64,000 bases of DNA from an uncultured Collinsella sp. (GCA_900540985.1 UQIC01000003.1:1-64000), one strand, 5' to 3'; numbered from the stretch's first letter, positions 51,408 to 59,550 are shown. The notes: a model not told the origin generated them from the letters alone. Made by a program: numbers and translations.

Positions 51408-52037
51408 CTAGATGGCAGATAGGATGTCGGTCAGGTTGTCGATGACAACGTCGGCGGCGGACTGGTCCAGGTTGACGCCCTCGTGCGGGCGCAGCGCCAG
51501 GACGCGGGCGCCGGAGCGCTTGCCGGCCTCGATGCCCAAAGGCGAGTCCTCGATAACCAGGCACTCGGCAGGCTCCACCCCCAGCGCCTCCATGGCACGC
51601 AGGTAGATCTCGGGGTCGGGCTTAAACGCACTGCACTCGTGGCCGCTGATGGTGTAGTCCAGCACGTCGGCGATACCGGCAATCTCCACCAGCTCGTCAA
51701 TGAGCTCGCGATAGGACGAGCTCGCGATGGCACACTTCACGCCGCGCTCGTGCAGCTCGCGCATCACCGGCTCCGTCTGCTCGTTGAGCAGCTCGGCATA
51801 CGGAACGGGATGGTCCGGGCTGTAGACCTGCTTGTACTCCACGCGCAGGCGCTCGCGTAGCTCAGCATCGTCGGGCACCAGCGCCTCCCAAATGGCGGGC
51901 TCGTTAGACCCAGAAAGATCGGGGATCTCGTCAAAGTGGAAGCCCTTCTCCTCCATAAACGCCACGCGACGACGGTTGTAGAACCACTCGGTATCGACCA
52001 GCACGCCGTCCATATCAAACAGCACTGCCTTGATCAT
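51408..52037 (-). CDS. HAD-superfamily phosphatase/phosphomutase (subfamily IA)
   Basis: The 209-aa protein begins MIKAVLFDMDGVLVDTEWFY, with catalytic Asp8 and Asp10. It has CAIASSSYRELI (motif II Ser) and ECLVIEDSPLGIEAGKRSGA (motif IV), matching beta-phosphoglucomutase-like or sugar-phosphatase members. ATG 52037 has GGAGG eight bases upstream. It lies between YitT and module 3 and could handle sugar phosphates from that pathway, but this is only positional. Confidence 0.88.
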   Translation of the reverse strand: MIKAVLFDMDGVLVDTEWFYNRRRVAFMEEKGFHFDEIPDLSGSNEPAIWEALVPDDAELRERLRVEYKQVYSPDHPVPYAELLNEQTEPVMRELHERGVKCAIASSSYRELIDELVEIAGIADVLDYTISGHECSAFKPDPEIYLRAMEALGVEPAECLVIEDSPLGIEAGKRSGARVLALRPHEGVNLDQSAADVVIDNLTDILSAI

Positions 52038-52056
52038 ACGCATCTCCTCCCACCTG

Positions 52057-52100
52057 CCAAAAAGGGACAGGTTTATTTTGGTAGGTTTTATCTGGGGTTT
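52057..52100. repeat. REP-like hairpin, family B copy 3
   Basis: CCTGCCAAAAAGGGACAGG continues into TTTATTTTGGTAGG and the conserved flank GTTTTATCTGGG. It is just upstream of the HAD gene ribosome site. Confidence 0.6.
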
Positions 52101-52131
52101 TGCGACACGACAGACACGCCCTCCCCAGAGC

Positions 52132-52163
52132 AAAAAAGGGGACGGGGCGCAAACCCCATCCCC
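52132..52163 (-). terminator. Terminator of PTS/SIS operon 3
   Basis: On the minus strand GGGGATGGGG pairs with CCCCGTCCCC (one G-T) and is followed by six T. It is about 35 bases after the SIS stop. Confidence 0.88.
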
Positions 52164-52197
52164 TCTCAATCAACCCGTAAGGTCTACTTACTTGTGA

Positions 52198-53181
52198 TTA
52201 GTAGGAAAGCTTCCACATGTAGCGACGCATGGTCAGCGGGTGCTGACGGGCCTCGGCGATCTGGTTGCCGTACTCGCGCATAACGGCGAGGTGCAGCAGC
52301 GGGTTGAAGTAGGTGACGACGCTCGCGGGCACGGCGTCAGCCAGGCCGTAGTCCTTGGAGTCGATCAGAGCGACCTTGGCGCCCATGCGCTCAAGGAAGG
52401 TGAGGGCGCGGGCGTCCATCGGACGGGTGGCGCCATCGGACATGAAGAAGACGTAGGGCTTACCCTCGGTGGAAACCTCGAACGGGCCGTGGAAGTACTC
52501 GCCGGTGTTGTAGGCGGCGGCATCGATCCACTGCATCTCGGTGAACAGGAAGGCGGCGTGAGAATAAGCCATCTTCTCGGAGGCACCGGAAGCCATGAAG
52601 TAGATCATCTTGTCGTCCTTGAAGTCCTCGGCGAACTTCTTGGCGAGCTTCTTGCAGTGCTGAGCGGCGTTCTCGCAGAGCTCGAAGACGTTGGTGAGGC
52701 CGGTGATCATGTCCTCGTAGTGGTCATAGCCCTCGGTCTGCTGAAGGATCTCGACAGCAAGAGCGATGGCGTAGCCGGGCTTCTCGCACTTGGCAGCGAA
52801 GTTGGCGTGGAAGCCGTGAACGATGACGTAGTCAGCGTCGACGGTCAGAGCGGAGCCAGCCTTGTTGGTGAGGGAGACGACCGGGCAGTTGTGCTTCTTG
52901 GCGGTCTTGTTGGCCTCGACGGTCTCGGGCGTGGAGCCACCGAGGGAGCAGGTGATCACGAAGGTGTGCTCGTTGACCCAGGAAGGCGTGTCGTAGTTGA
53001 ACTCGTTAGCGGTGAAGATCTGAACGTTCAGCTTGTCCGTGTTGTTGGCCAGGAAGTACTTGGCGGGGTAAAGGTCGGACATGGAAGCACCGCAGCCGAC
53101 GAAGGCGACGCTGTGGATCTCGTGGTTGGACAGGACGTCAGCGACGATCTGCTTAGGGAGGTTAAGGTCGATCTCGTACAT
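52198..53181 (-). CDS. SIS-domain sugar-amine isomerase/deglycase (module 3)
   Basis: The 327-aa protein has SIS fold 1 (SVAFVGCGASMSDLYPAKYF, TCSLGGSTPETVEA) and SIS fold 2 (GEYFHGPFEVSTEGKPYVFF near residue 227). It ends HPLTMRRYMWKLSY, very close to the module 4 tail. ATG 53181 has AAAGGA nine bases upstream. It is the last gene of the IIAB-IIC-IID-SIS operon. A deglycase acting on the PTS-imported, 6-phosphorylated sugar-amine is inferred. Confidence 0.8.
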   Translation of the reverse strand: MYEIDLNLPKQIVADVLSNHEIHSVAFVGCGASMSDLYPAKYFLANNTDKLNVQIFTANEFNYDTPSWVNEHTFVITCSLGGSTPETVEANKTAKKHNCPVVSLTNKAGSALTVDADYVIVHGFHANFAAKCEKPGYAIALAVEILQQTEGYDHYEDMITGLTNVFELCENAAQHCKKLAKKFAEDFKDDKMIYFMASGASEKMAYSHAAFLFTEMQWIDAAAYNTGEYFHGPFEVSTEGKPYVFFMSDGATRPMDARALTFLERMGAKVALIDSKDYGLADAVPASVVTYFNPLLHLAVMREYGNQIAEARQHPLTMRRYMWKLSY

Positions 53182-53271
53182 CTGACACATTCCTTTCGAT
53201 TTTTGCGGCGCCACATTGCCGGGCGCTCGCAGGGTTACCGTGATTTGGACCGAGTCGCCGGCCCGTTGAGG

Positions 53272-53303
53272 AAGTGTCAAAGGAACTGTCCCTTTGACAC
53301 ATT
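53272..53303. repeat. REP-like hairpin GTGTCAAAGG/CCTTTGACAC
   Basis: The 10-bp arms enclose AACTGTC; loop plus arm contain the inverted GGGACAG core. It lies in the 198-bp gap between IID and SIS of module 3. Confidence 0.6.
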
Positions 53304-53314
53304 TAGGGATGGAA

Positions 53315-53345
53315 GCCTGCCTGGGGTATGGGATGCCAGGCAGGC
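53315..53345 (-). other. Stem-loop between IID and SIS (module 3)
   Basis: GCCTGCCTGG pairs perfectly with CCAGGCAGGC over an 11-nt loop, about 35 bases after the IID stop, preceded by CCCCCGGGGG. No T tract follows, so it is more likely an RNA-processing or stability element that sets SIS levels apart from the transporter. Confidence 0.55.
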
Positions 53346-53379
53346 CCCCGGGGGAAAGCGATTAGGCGCTTGGTCGCGA

Positions 53380-54213
53380 CTAGGCCAGGATGCCGGCCGC
53401 GGAGAGGGCGATGCCGCCCACGATGGCGATCACGAGAAGCCAACCGGTGTTGACGTTCTTCTTGATGAGCCAGTACATAAGGCCGGTGAGGCCGAGGGAG
53501 ATCATCTGGGGCATCATGCCATCCAGGATGTCCTGGATAACGACGGTACCCTCAGCGAACTGCAGCGGGGTGGTGGCGCCGATCAGCGTGGCGATCATGC
53601 CGCCCACGGACATAAGACCCACGATGCCGCAGACATACATGAGCTTCTCCATGAGGTCGCCGCCCTGAAGCTTGCTCAGGTACTCGTGGCCGCCCTGATA
53701 GCCCATCTTGGCTGCGAACCAAGTGATCAGCACAGAGGGGACGATGGAGATGAGCATGGCCAGGATCGGGCCCATGATGGAGCCCTGCTGAGCCAGCTGA
53801 ACGCCCAGGCCAAAGGCGATAACGCGGATGGTGCCCTGGAAGAAGGAGTCACCGATGCCGGAAAGCGGACCCATGAGGGAGGTCTTGACCGCGTTAATCG
53901 AATCGGGATCGAAGTTCTCGGGATCCTTGGCGTACTCCTCCTCCATGGAGGCGGAGAGACCCAGGATGAAAGCGCTCGTCTGCGGGGTGCAGTTGTAGAA
54001 CGCCATGTGACGGTGGTAAGCCTCTTTCTTAGCAGCGAGCTGCTTGGGGTCGGACTCGTCCGGATAGAGGCGATCGAGCGTGGGAACCATGCCGTAGAGG
54101 AAGCCCATGTTCATCTGACGCTCGTAGTTCCAAGAGGCCTGGATGGCCCAGGAGCGCCAGAAGAACTGGCTGACCTTCTTGTTCAGGGACACGTCCTTGG
54201 TTGCGGTTGCCAT
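53380..54213 (-). CDS. PTS mannose-family subunit IID (module 3)
   Basis: The 277-aa protein has SQFFWRSWAIQASWNYERQM near the N-terminus, the family signature SLMGPLSGIGDSFFQGTIRV and C-terminal membrane helices. AAGGAGG precedes ATG 54213; the longer open frame overlaps IIC. It forms the permease with IIC. Confidence 0.94.
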   Translation of the reverse strand: MATATKDVSLNKKVSQFFWRSWAIQASWNYERQMNMGFLYGMVPTLDRLYPDESDPKQLAAKKEAYHRHMAFYNCTPQTSAFILGLSASMEEEYAKDPENFDPDSINAVKTSLMGPLSGIGDSFFQGTIRVIAFGLGVQLAQQGSIMGPILAMLISIVPSVLITWFAAKMGYQGGHEYLSKLQGGDLMEKLMYVCGIVGLMSVGGMIATLIGATTPLQFAEGTVVIQDILDGMMPQMISLGLTGLMYWLIKKNVNTGWLLVIAIVGGIALSAAGILA

Positions 54214-54226
54214 AGTGTGTTCCTCC

Positions 54227-55021
54227 TTAGTCTTCGTCGTCTTCGAGCGGATCGTAGTCGGAATCGACACCGGCGGCTGCATGGGAACCGTTGAACTTGA
54301 AGCCCATGAAGACGACAGCCAGGCACACACCGATCAGAGCGACCGCGATGACGGACAGGTTGAGGTAAGCGGCGAGCAGGAAACCGATGAACAGGAACGG
54401 AGTCATACCCTTCTTGATCATCATGGTGAGCAGCAGGGCCAAGCCGTAGGCGGTCATGATCTTGGTCGAAACGTTAAGACCAGTGGACAGCCACTCGGGA
54501 ACCATGTTGACGATGGTCTGGACCAGGTCGGTGCCGACAAAGACGGCGAGGAAGATCGGCAGGAAGTACATGAGAGCGTACAGACCGGAGCCGGCGCAGA
54601 TGTGCATACGGTAGGCGGTCTTGAACTTTCCGTTATCGATCGCGCTATCTGCCACATGGGTGAGGGCGGCGATGATGGAACGGAACACGATGCCGAGGAG
54701 CTGACCCAGGACGGCGACCGGGATGGCGATCGTCATGGCGGTCTCGGCGGAAGCATCGGTCAGGCACGCAAAGGCAGCGGCCACGATGCCGCCCAGGACC
54801 ATATCGGGCGGAACGGCGGCGCCGACCTGCACCAGGCCCATGGACACGAGCTCGACGGCGGCGCCGACGGCAAGGCCGGTGGGCACATCGCCCAGCAGCA
54901 GACCGACGAGCGTAGCGCCAACGAGGGGCTGCTCGAAGTTAAGACGGCCGAGCAGGCGGGAATCCCACATGCAGAACACGCCGACGAGGCCGACGAGCAC
55001 CGCACTGATGAACGTATTCAT
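54227..55021 (-). CDS. PTS mannose-family subunit IIC (module 3)
   Basis: The 264-aa polytopic protein starts MNTFISAVLVGLVGVFCMWD. It has the EIIC block FEQPLVGATLVGLLLGDVPT and GAAVELVSMGLVQVGAAVPP, and an acidic C-terminus (DPLEDDED), as does the module 1 IIC. AAAGGAG precedes the ATG. It is separated by 13 bases from IID. Confidence 0.94.
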   Translation of the reverse strand: MNTFISAVLVGLVGVFCMWDSRLLGRLNFEQPLVGATLVGLLLGDVPTGLAVGAAVELVSMGLVQVGAAVPPDMVLGGIVAAAFACLTDASAETAMTIAIPVAVLGQLLGIVFRSIIAALTHVADSAIDNGKFKTAYRMHICAGSGLYALMYFLPIFLAVFVGTDLVQTIVNMVPEWLSTGLNVSTKIMTAYGLALLLTMMIKKGMTPFLFIGFLLAAYLNLSVIAVALIGVCLAVVFMGFKFNGSHAAAGVDSDYDPLEDDED

Positions 55022-55057
55022 ACCCTTCTCCTTTCAGTCAGGCAAAAGCCTGGTTGA

Positions 55058-55981
55058 TTACAGCTTGGCGTCGATGTCGACGCTCTGATACGTGGGGGTC
55101 TGCTGGACGTAGAGCTTGATGCCCATGTCGAGCAGCTGGTTGATATCGGCCTTCTGGGTGGCATCGAGGAAGACGGAGCTGTCCTTGCCGCCGACCTGAT
55201 CGGCACCGTCGTGGTTGGCGGTGGCGCCCAGGTTGATGGCGTCGAGCTTGTAGCCCTGGCAGAACTGCAGCATCTCGGCAGTGTTGCCAAAGACGAACAT
55301 AACGCGCTCGCCGAGGGTGTTGAGCTTGTCCATCTTGGCGAGGGCACGCTCGACGGTGAAGACGTTCAGGCGCACGCCCTGGGGCTTGGCCAGCTTAAGA
55401 GCGCCCTTCTTGATGTCATCGTTGGCGGCAGCGTTGTCGACGACGATGATGCGCTCGGCCTGAACCTTGGTGGTCCAGGTAAAGACGACCTGGCCGTGCA
55501 GCAGACGGTAGTCAAGACGTGCAAGGACGATCTTGGCGGGACCGGAGCTGTGACGGGGCGCCTTAGCCTTCTTGGCGGGAGCCGCGGCAGCCTCGACCGG
55601 TGCGTTGGGGTTGGTCAGACCGGTGCGGGCCTCGTTGATGAGGGCCGCGAGCTCGGCGCCCTTGACGGGGACGGGGCTCATAGCGAGCGTCAGTGCCAGC
55701 GGAATGTTGAAACCGCTGACAACCGTGAACTTCGTGCCGTTCTTGGAAAGCTCGACCATGCTGTTGTTGACCGAGCTGCCGAGCATATCGGTCAGCACAT
55801 AGACGGTGTCGTCCGCGTTGAACGTGGCGATCATGGCGTCCACCTTGTTGGTGATGGGCTCCTTGTCGTCACGAGCAAGCGACACGACGTGGACGTTCGA
55901 CACGTCGCCGAGAACCATCTCGAGCGTGTCTTTGGCGCCTGCGGCCAGGCCGCCATGAGATGCGAGAATGATCTGATTCAT
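55058..55981 (-). CDS. PTS mannose-family IIAB fusion protein (module 3)
   Basis: The 307-aa protein has an N-terminal IIA domain (MNQIILASHGGLAAGAKDTL, phospho-His9; LTDMLGSSVNNSMVE), an Ala/Pro/Lys linker near residues 130-145 and a C-terminal IIB domain (DYRLLHGQVVFTWT with phospho-His; AINLGATANHDGADQ). AAGGAGGAGG precedes the ATG. It is the first gene of the operon, behind an ACGT-N5-ACGT site. Confidence 0.94.
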   Translation of the reverse strand: MNQIILASHGGLAAGAKDTLEMVLGDVSNVHVVSLARDDKEPITNKVDAMIATFNADDTVYVLTDMLGSSVNNSMVELSKNGTKFTVVSGFNIPLALTLAMSPVPVKGAELAALINEARTGLTNPNAPVEAAAAPAKKAKAPRHSSGPAKIVLARLDYRLLHGQVVFTWTTKVQAERIIVVDNAAANDDIKKGALKLAKPQGVRLNVFTVERALAKMDKLNTLGERVMFVFGNTAEMLQFCQGYKLDAINLGATANHDGADQVGGKDSSVFLDATQKADINQLLDMGIKLYVQQTPTYQSVDIDAKL

Positions 55982-56013
55982 CTTGCCTCCTCCTTTTCGT
56001 TATGGTCATTATA

Positions 56014-56026
56014 ACGTCTTATACGT
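56014..56026. promoter_or_regulatory. ACGT-N5-ACGT operator-like site, PTS operon 3
   Basis: ACGTCTTATACGT lies 33 bp before the IIAB start in an AT-rich stretch containing a TATAA element. It is one of three such sites tying GntR, PTS operon and EamA gene together. Confidence 0.5.
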
Positions 56027-56163
56027 TGCGGATATTGCTAATTAGTATAAAGACCGTTCGCGGATGAAAATCGACCGTTGACGGGTTTAACGTACTCGAA
56101 ACGTTGGCGGAGGGCAGGCCGGCGCTGGCTTGACGGCGCCCGATCAGACGCCTCGCCAATCCC

Positions 56164-57246
56164 CTATCGCACGAAGTACCAGGGGCTTTCCTGCACGGTG
56201 GGCTCCAGCGCAATGCCCGTGCGCTCCTTAAACAGATCCATGTCCTGCGATTTCTCCGTCCACCACGCGTTGGGCTTAAAGGTCATGCTCTCAACAACAT
56301 GACCGACAAACACACTGTTGCGCAGCTTGGAGAAGTCGGTGTTCATGATCAGGATGGACGCGAGCACCAGCACGATGCCCAGGACCTTGATCGCGCCGGC
56401 AGGCTCAGCGTAGATGCCAATGCCCACCAGTACGGTGACGACTGTCTCGAAAGACATTACGACGGGAACTTTCGATGTCTCGAGCCCCATGGACAGACCC
56501 TGCATATATAAGATATAGGCCACGGCTGTGGGGATGAGCCCAAAGCCAAGGAACAGCAGCAGCAGCTGCGGCGACATTGCCGCGGCGACATCCGGCCACG
56601 GAGCCGCGATAGCCGCCATAACCGCACCGCCAAAAACAAGGCCCCAAAACGTGACAGCCAGCGGGTGGACCGTCTTGGTTGCTATCCGGCTAAACACCGC
56701 GAGCGACGCGCCACAAAAGCCCGCAATCACGCCTGACGTGACGCCCCAAACCGAAAAATGGAAACCGGAAAGGTCACCATTGGTCACTGCAAGTACACAG
56801 CCACCGATGTTAAAAGCGATGGCAACGAGCTTGTTGGGGGTCACGTCCTCGCGATAAAGCACGCGGCCGAGCATGACGCCAAACACCGGCGAGGTGTAGA
56901 GCAGCACCGAGGCCGTGGACATGCCCACCTCGCCCATGCACTCGTAATAAAGCGTGTTAGCGGTGGCCAGACCGACGATACCGACAAGCGCGCAGGGAAC
57001 AAGCTCTTTAGGGCTTGCCTTGAACAGGGCCAGCGGACCCTGAGCCACGGTAGACCCCTCACCCGGACGGCAGCCCATAAACATCAGGACCGGCGCCAAG
57101 ATAAGCGCTCCGACCAACAAGCGAAAGGCAGCCATGCTCTGGGACGAAACGCCCATGGCCGAGATGCCGTTTACAAAGATTCCGATGCTGCCCCACATAA
57201 TCGCGGCGATCAGCACCAGCACATAGCCCAGATTGCTTTTCTTCAA
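56164..57246 (-). CDS. DMT-superfamily (EamA) transporter linked to module 3
   Basis: The 360-aa protein has ten membrane segments in two EamA repeats (VLVLIAAIMWGSIGIFVNGI opens the first; SVWGVTSGVIAGFCGASLAV the second) plus a ~60-residue hydrophilic C-terminal tail. The start is taken as TTG 57246 because GAGGAGG lies five bases upstream; a GTG at 57282 lacks one. An ACGT-N5-TCGT site upstream resembles those of the PTS operon. It might export the amine or amino acid released by the deglycase. That link is inference. Confidence 0.8.
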   Translation of the reverse strand: MKKSNLGYVLVLIAAIMWGSIGIFVNGISAMGVSSQSMAAFRLLVGALILAPVLMFMGCRPGEGSTVAQGPLALFKASPKELVPCALVGIVGLATANTLYYECMGEVGMSTASVLLYTSPVFGVMLGRVLYREDVTPNKLVAIAFNIGGCVLAVTNGDLSGFHFSVWGVTSGVIAGFCGASLAVFSRIATKTVHPLAVTFWGLVFGGAVMAAIAAPWPDVAAAMSPQLLLLFLGFGLIPTAVAYILYMQGLSMGLETSKVPVVMSFETVVTVLVGIGIYAEPAGAIKVLGIVLVLASILIMNTDFSKLRNSVFVGHVVESMTFKPNAWWTEKSQDMDLFKERTGIALEPTVQESPWYFVR

Positions 57247-57285
57247 CGCAGCCTCCTCGGTATTGTTTCCAATATGTTTCACACT

Positions 57286-57298
57286 ACGTTATAGTCGT
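57286..57298. promoter_or_regulatory. Operator-like site before the EamA gene
   Basis: ACGTTATAGTCGT matches the ACGT-N5-ACGT pattern at all but one position and is followed by a second TTATATA element. Confidence 0.4.
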
Positions 57299-57359
57299 TA
57301 TATACATTTTTCAAGACACAAATCGGCAAGCGGGAAAATCTGCCCTACCGCTACAACCC

Positions 57360-57427
57360 ATTGGTGCAAAGGGGCCAGGTTCATATGCACCAACTTGGTA
57401 CAAAGCAACCTGTCCCCAATGCACCAA
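57360..57427. repeat. Composite REP-like palindrome
   Basis: TTGGTGCA and TGCACCAA form outer arms; GGGGCCAGGTT and AACCTGTCCCC form inner arms. Two further ACCAA/TTGGT elements lie in the loop. The CTGTCCCC arm carries the GGGACAG core. It sits next to structured repeat copy 3. Confidence 0.55.
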
Positions 57428-57443
57428 CCCCTTGACAAACACG

Positions 57444-57582
57444 GCGACGCCGACGTTTTGGCAACGTCAGCGAGCGCCCGTCATTTGAGCCAAGGTGCCG
57501 TGAAATGAAAAGGCGCTGACCTTTTGGTCGCGCCTTTGAAATTGAACGGCAGATTGGCCAAATGCCGGGCGCGCAGCGTCGG
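57444..57582 (-). repeat. Structured intergenic repeat, copy 3 (long form)
   Basis: The outer stem GCGCCCGTCATTTG/CAAATGCCGGGCGC (one mismatch) differs in sequence from copies 1 and 2. The inner stems GCCAA/TTGGC and TGCCGT/ACGGCA covary with theirs around the same GG/GA loop. The side hairpin GACGTT-TTGGC-AACGTC and tip AAAGGCGC.../...GCGCCTTT are as in copy 1. It is followed by the hairpin CCGCCGTTC/GAACGGCGG (57589-57608). Confidence 0.75.
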
Positions 57583-57621
57583 CTGGCCCGCCGTTCGGTA
57601 GAACGGCGGAACCAATATCCC

Positions 57622-58614
57622 CTAGTAGTCCAGCTTCCACATGTAGCGGCGCGTCATGTAGTCCTTGTGGGTGACGGCAGAGAGCGCGCGCATGTACACG
57701 TTGTTGAGGATCGGGGCAAAGATCAGGTGGTTGAAGTACTCGCTCACGCTGTCCTTGATGTCGTTGAGGCCAAGCTCCTTGGCGTCGAGCTGATAGACGC
57801 GCTCGCCACCGTACTGGTTGACGAAGCGGATGCCGCGCTCGTCGTTGCAACGGCTGCGGCCGACGCTGATGAGCTGGAACAGCGAGGTACGCTTGTCCAG
57901 GATCTCGAAGGGGCCGTGGAAGAAGTCGCAGGTGTTGATGGTGCAGGAGTCGATCTGCAGCATCTCCTGCACGTTGCAGATGCTAAAGACGTAGGCGGCA
58001 CCAAAGAGCGGACCCTGAGCCATCACGTTGATGCAGGGCTTGTCGGCGTTCTGCTCGGCCCACTTGGCAGCGAGCGGACGGGTGTACTCGACGGCCTTGC
58101 GATAGATGGGGTCGACCAAGTCGAAGGCGGCCATAGCGGTCTCGTACTCGGCATAGCCCTCGGTCTGCTGCGTAAGCTCCATGGCGATCATGGTCACGAC
58201 GGCGGAGTTGGTACGGCCCATGCAGGACTCATCGACGGCCAGGCTGTCATACTGGATCTTGTAGTCGCAGACCTCGGTGAGGCCGGACTCGTCGACATAG
58301 ATTGCGATGGTGCTGGCGCCGTGGTCCTTGGCGACCTGGGCGGCGACGATGGTCTCCTTGGTGCCGCGCATGGACACGACGACGGCCAAGGTGTTCTCGT
58401 TGACGTAGGCAGGGGTTGCGTGCACGAACTCGTTGCTGGTGTAGCTGGAGCTCACGACCTGCGTGGCCTCGTGCTCCATAAAGTACTGGGCAGGATAGTT
58501 GCCGCCGTTGGATCCGCCGGCGCCAATCCACACGACGCGCTTGATACCGCCCTTGTCTGCCTTGTCAGCCAAAACCTGGGAGACGACGTCCTTAACCTGT
58601 TCCTGAGTAGTCAT
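57622..58614 (-). CDS. SIS-domain sugar-amine isomerase/deglycase, divergent (module 4)
   Basis: The 330-aa protein has SIS fold 1 (RVVWIGAGGSNGGNYPAQYF) but with VVSMRGTKETIVA in place of the usual S-x-S/T-G-x-T phosphosugar loop. Fold 2 has NTCDFFHGPFEILDKRTSLF near residue 230, with Asp where the three paralogues have Glu. The C-terminus DYMTRRYMWKLDY matches module 3. AAAGG precedes the ATG. It is divergent from its own GntR and has no PTS partner. Altered loops suggest a different substrate or weakened catalysis. Confidence 0.72.
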   Translation of the reverse strand: MTTQEQVKDVVSQVLADKADKGGIKRVVWIGAGGSNGGNYPAQYFMEHEATQVVSSSYTSNEFVHATPAYVNENTLAVVVSMRGTKETIVAAQVAKDHGASTIAIYVDESGLTEVCDYKIQYDSLAVDESCMGRTNSAVVTMIAMELTQQTEGYAEYETAMAAFDLVDPIYRKAVEYTRPLAAKWAEQNADKPCINVMAQGPLFGAAYVFSICNVQEMLQIDSCTINTCDFFHGPFEILDKRTSLFQLISVGRSRCNDERGIRFVNQYGGERVYQLDAKELGLNDIKDSVSEYFNHLIFAPILNNVYMRALSAVTHKDYMTRRYMWKLDY

Positions 58615-58652
58615 CGTGCATCAGCCTTTCTTCTCGTTTGATGCTCTCGATG

Positions 58653-58807
58653 GCATACAAGTTACATACATGTTTTGGTTATGTCGACTAGTTGTATGCT
58701 ATATTTGTCTTAGAAATTTTGCTGATGCGGTTTTCGATAACTGGATACCAGCGGTTTTGTTGTTGTATTGAATACATGCTTGATTAGATACGCATACAAG
58801 TTAGATA
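58653..58807. promoter_or_regulatory. GCATACAA operator-like repeats of module 4
   Basis: GCATACAAGTTACATA (58653-58668) and GCATACAAGTTAGATA (58792-58807) are direct repeats with one difference. GCATACAACTA occurs inverted at 58689-58699. They occupy the 205-bp divergent promoter region between the SIS and GntR genes, where a shared GntR-controlled promoter pair is expected. Confidence 0.65.
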
Positions 58808-58819
58808 TAGGTTGATCGC

Positions 58820-59542
58820 ATGAACGCTTCATCTAAAAAGAGACTGACCCAATACGAGCGCTTGGCGGGCATACTGCGCGACCGCATCGCCTCCGGCACC
58901 TACGCACGTGGAGACAAGCTGCCGTCCGAGATGGAACTCATGGACGAATCGGGTCTGTCGCGCAGCACCGTGCGCCATGCCCTTAAGGTACTAGCTGATG
59001 AGGGCCTGGTTCGCACCGAGCGCGGGCGCGGCGCCTTTGTGGCCGACACGCCGGCGCTCCACGAGAACAACCTGGTGTTTTCGAGCTATACGGCACAGGT
59101 CCAGGGTCAGGGCATGAAGCCCACCACGCGCACGGTGGACTCGGGCTTTGCCAAGGCCGCGGGCAATGCTGCCAAGTTCTTCGATGTCACCGTGGGCAGC
59201 AAGCTCGTCAAACTTGTCCGTCTGCGTTATCTGGACGATGCGCCGCTGTGCCTGGAGACTACCTATCTACCACCGAGCTTTGAAGCACTCATCGATCGCG
59301 ATATCAATGGTTCGCTCTACGCGACGCTGCGCCAAGAATTCCATCGCGCGCCGGCACAGGGGCATAAGACCTTTGAGGTGTGCTACGCCTCGCAAAACGA
59401 GGCGTTTTTGCTCAACGTCAAGCGCGGGCAGGCGCTGATCCTGATCACCGACTACGTCTACGACACCGACGGCCGCCCGCTCCATGTCTCCAAGCGCATC
59501 CAGCGCACCGACCGCGCCAAATACACCGAGCCCATCGGCTAA
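58820..59542 (+). CDS. GntR/HutC-type regulator (module 4)
   Basis: The 240-aa protein has a GntR winged helix (YERLAGILRDRIASGTYARG, GLSRSTVRHALKVLADEGL, RTERGRGAFV) and a UTRA domain (CLETTYLPPSFEALIDRDIN, ALILITDYVYDTDGRPLHVS). It is transcribed away from the SIS gene with repeated GCATACAA sites between them. Confidence 0.9.
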   Translation: MNASSKKRLTQYERLAGILRDRIASGTYARGDKLPSEMELMDESGLSRSTVRHALKVLADEGLVRTERGRGAFVADTPALHENNLVFSSYTAQVQGQGMKPTTRTVDSGFAKAAGNAAKFFDVTVGSKLVKLVRLRYLDDAPLCLETTYLPPSFEALIDRDINGSLYATLRQEFHRAPAQGHKTFEVCYASQNEAFLLNVKRGQALILITDYVYDTDGRPLHVSKRIQRTDRAKYTEPIG

Positions 59543-59550
59543 CCAATCGA

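Noticed and set aside
52240..54294. 684-codon plus-strand open frame opposite module 3
   Set aside because: It spans two genes and a repeat-rich gap on the other strand and is Asp/His/Gly-rich; a composition artefact.
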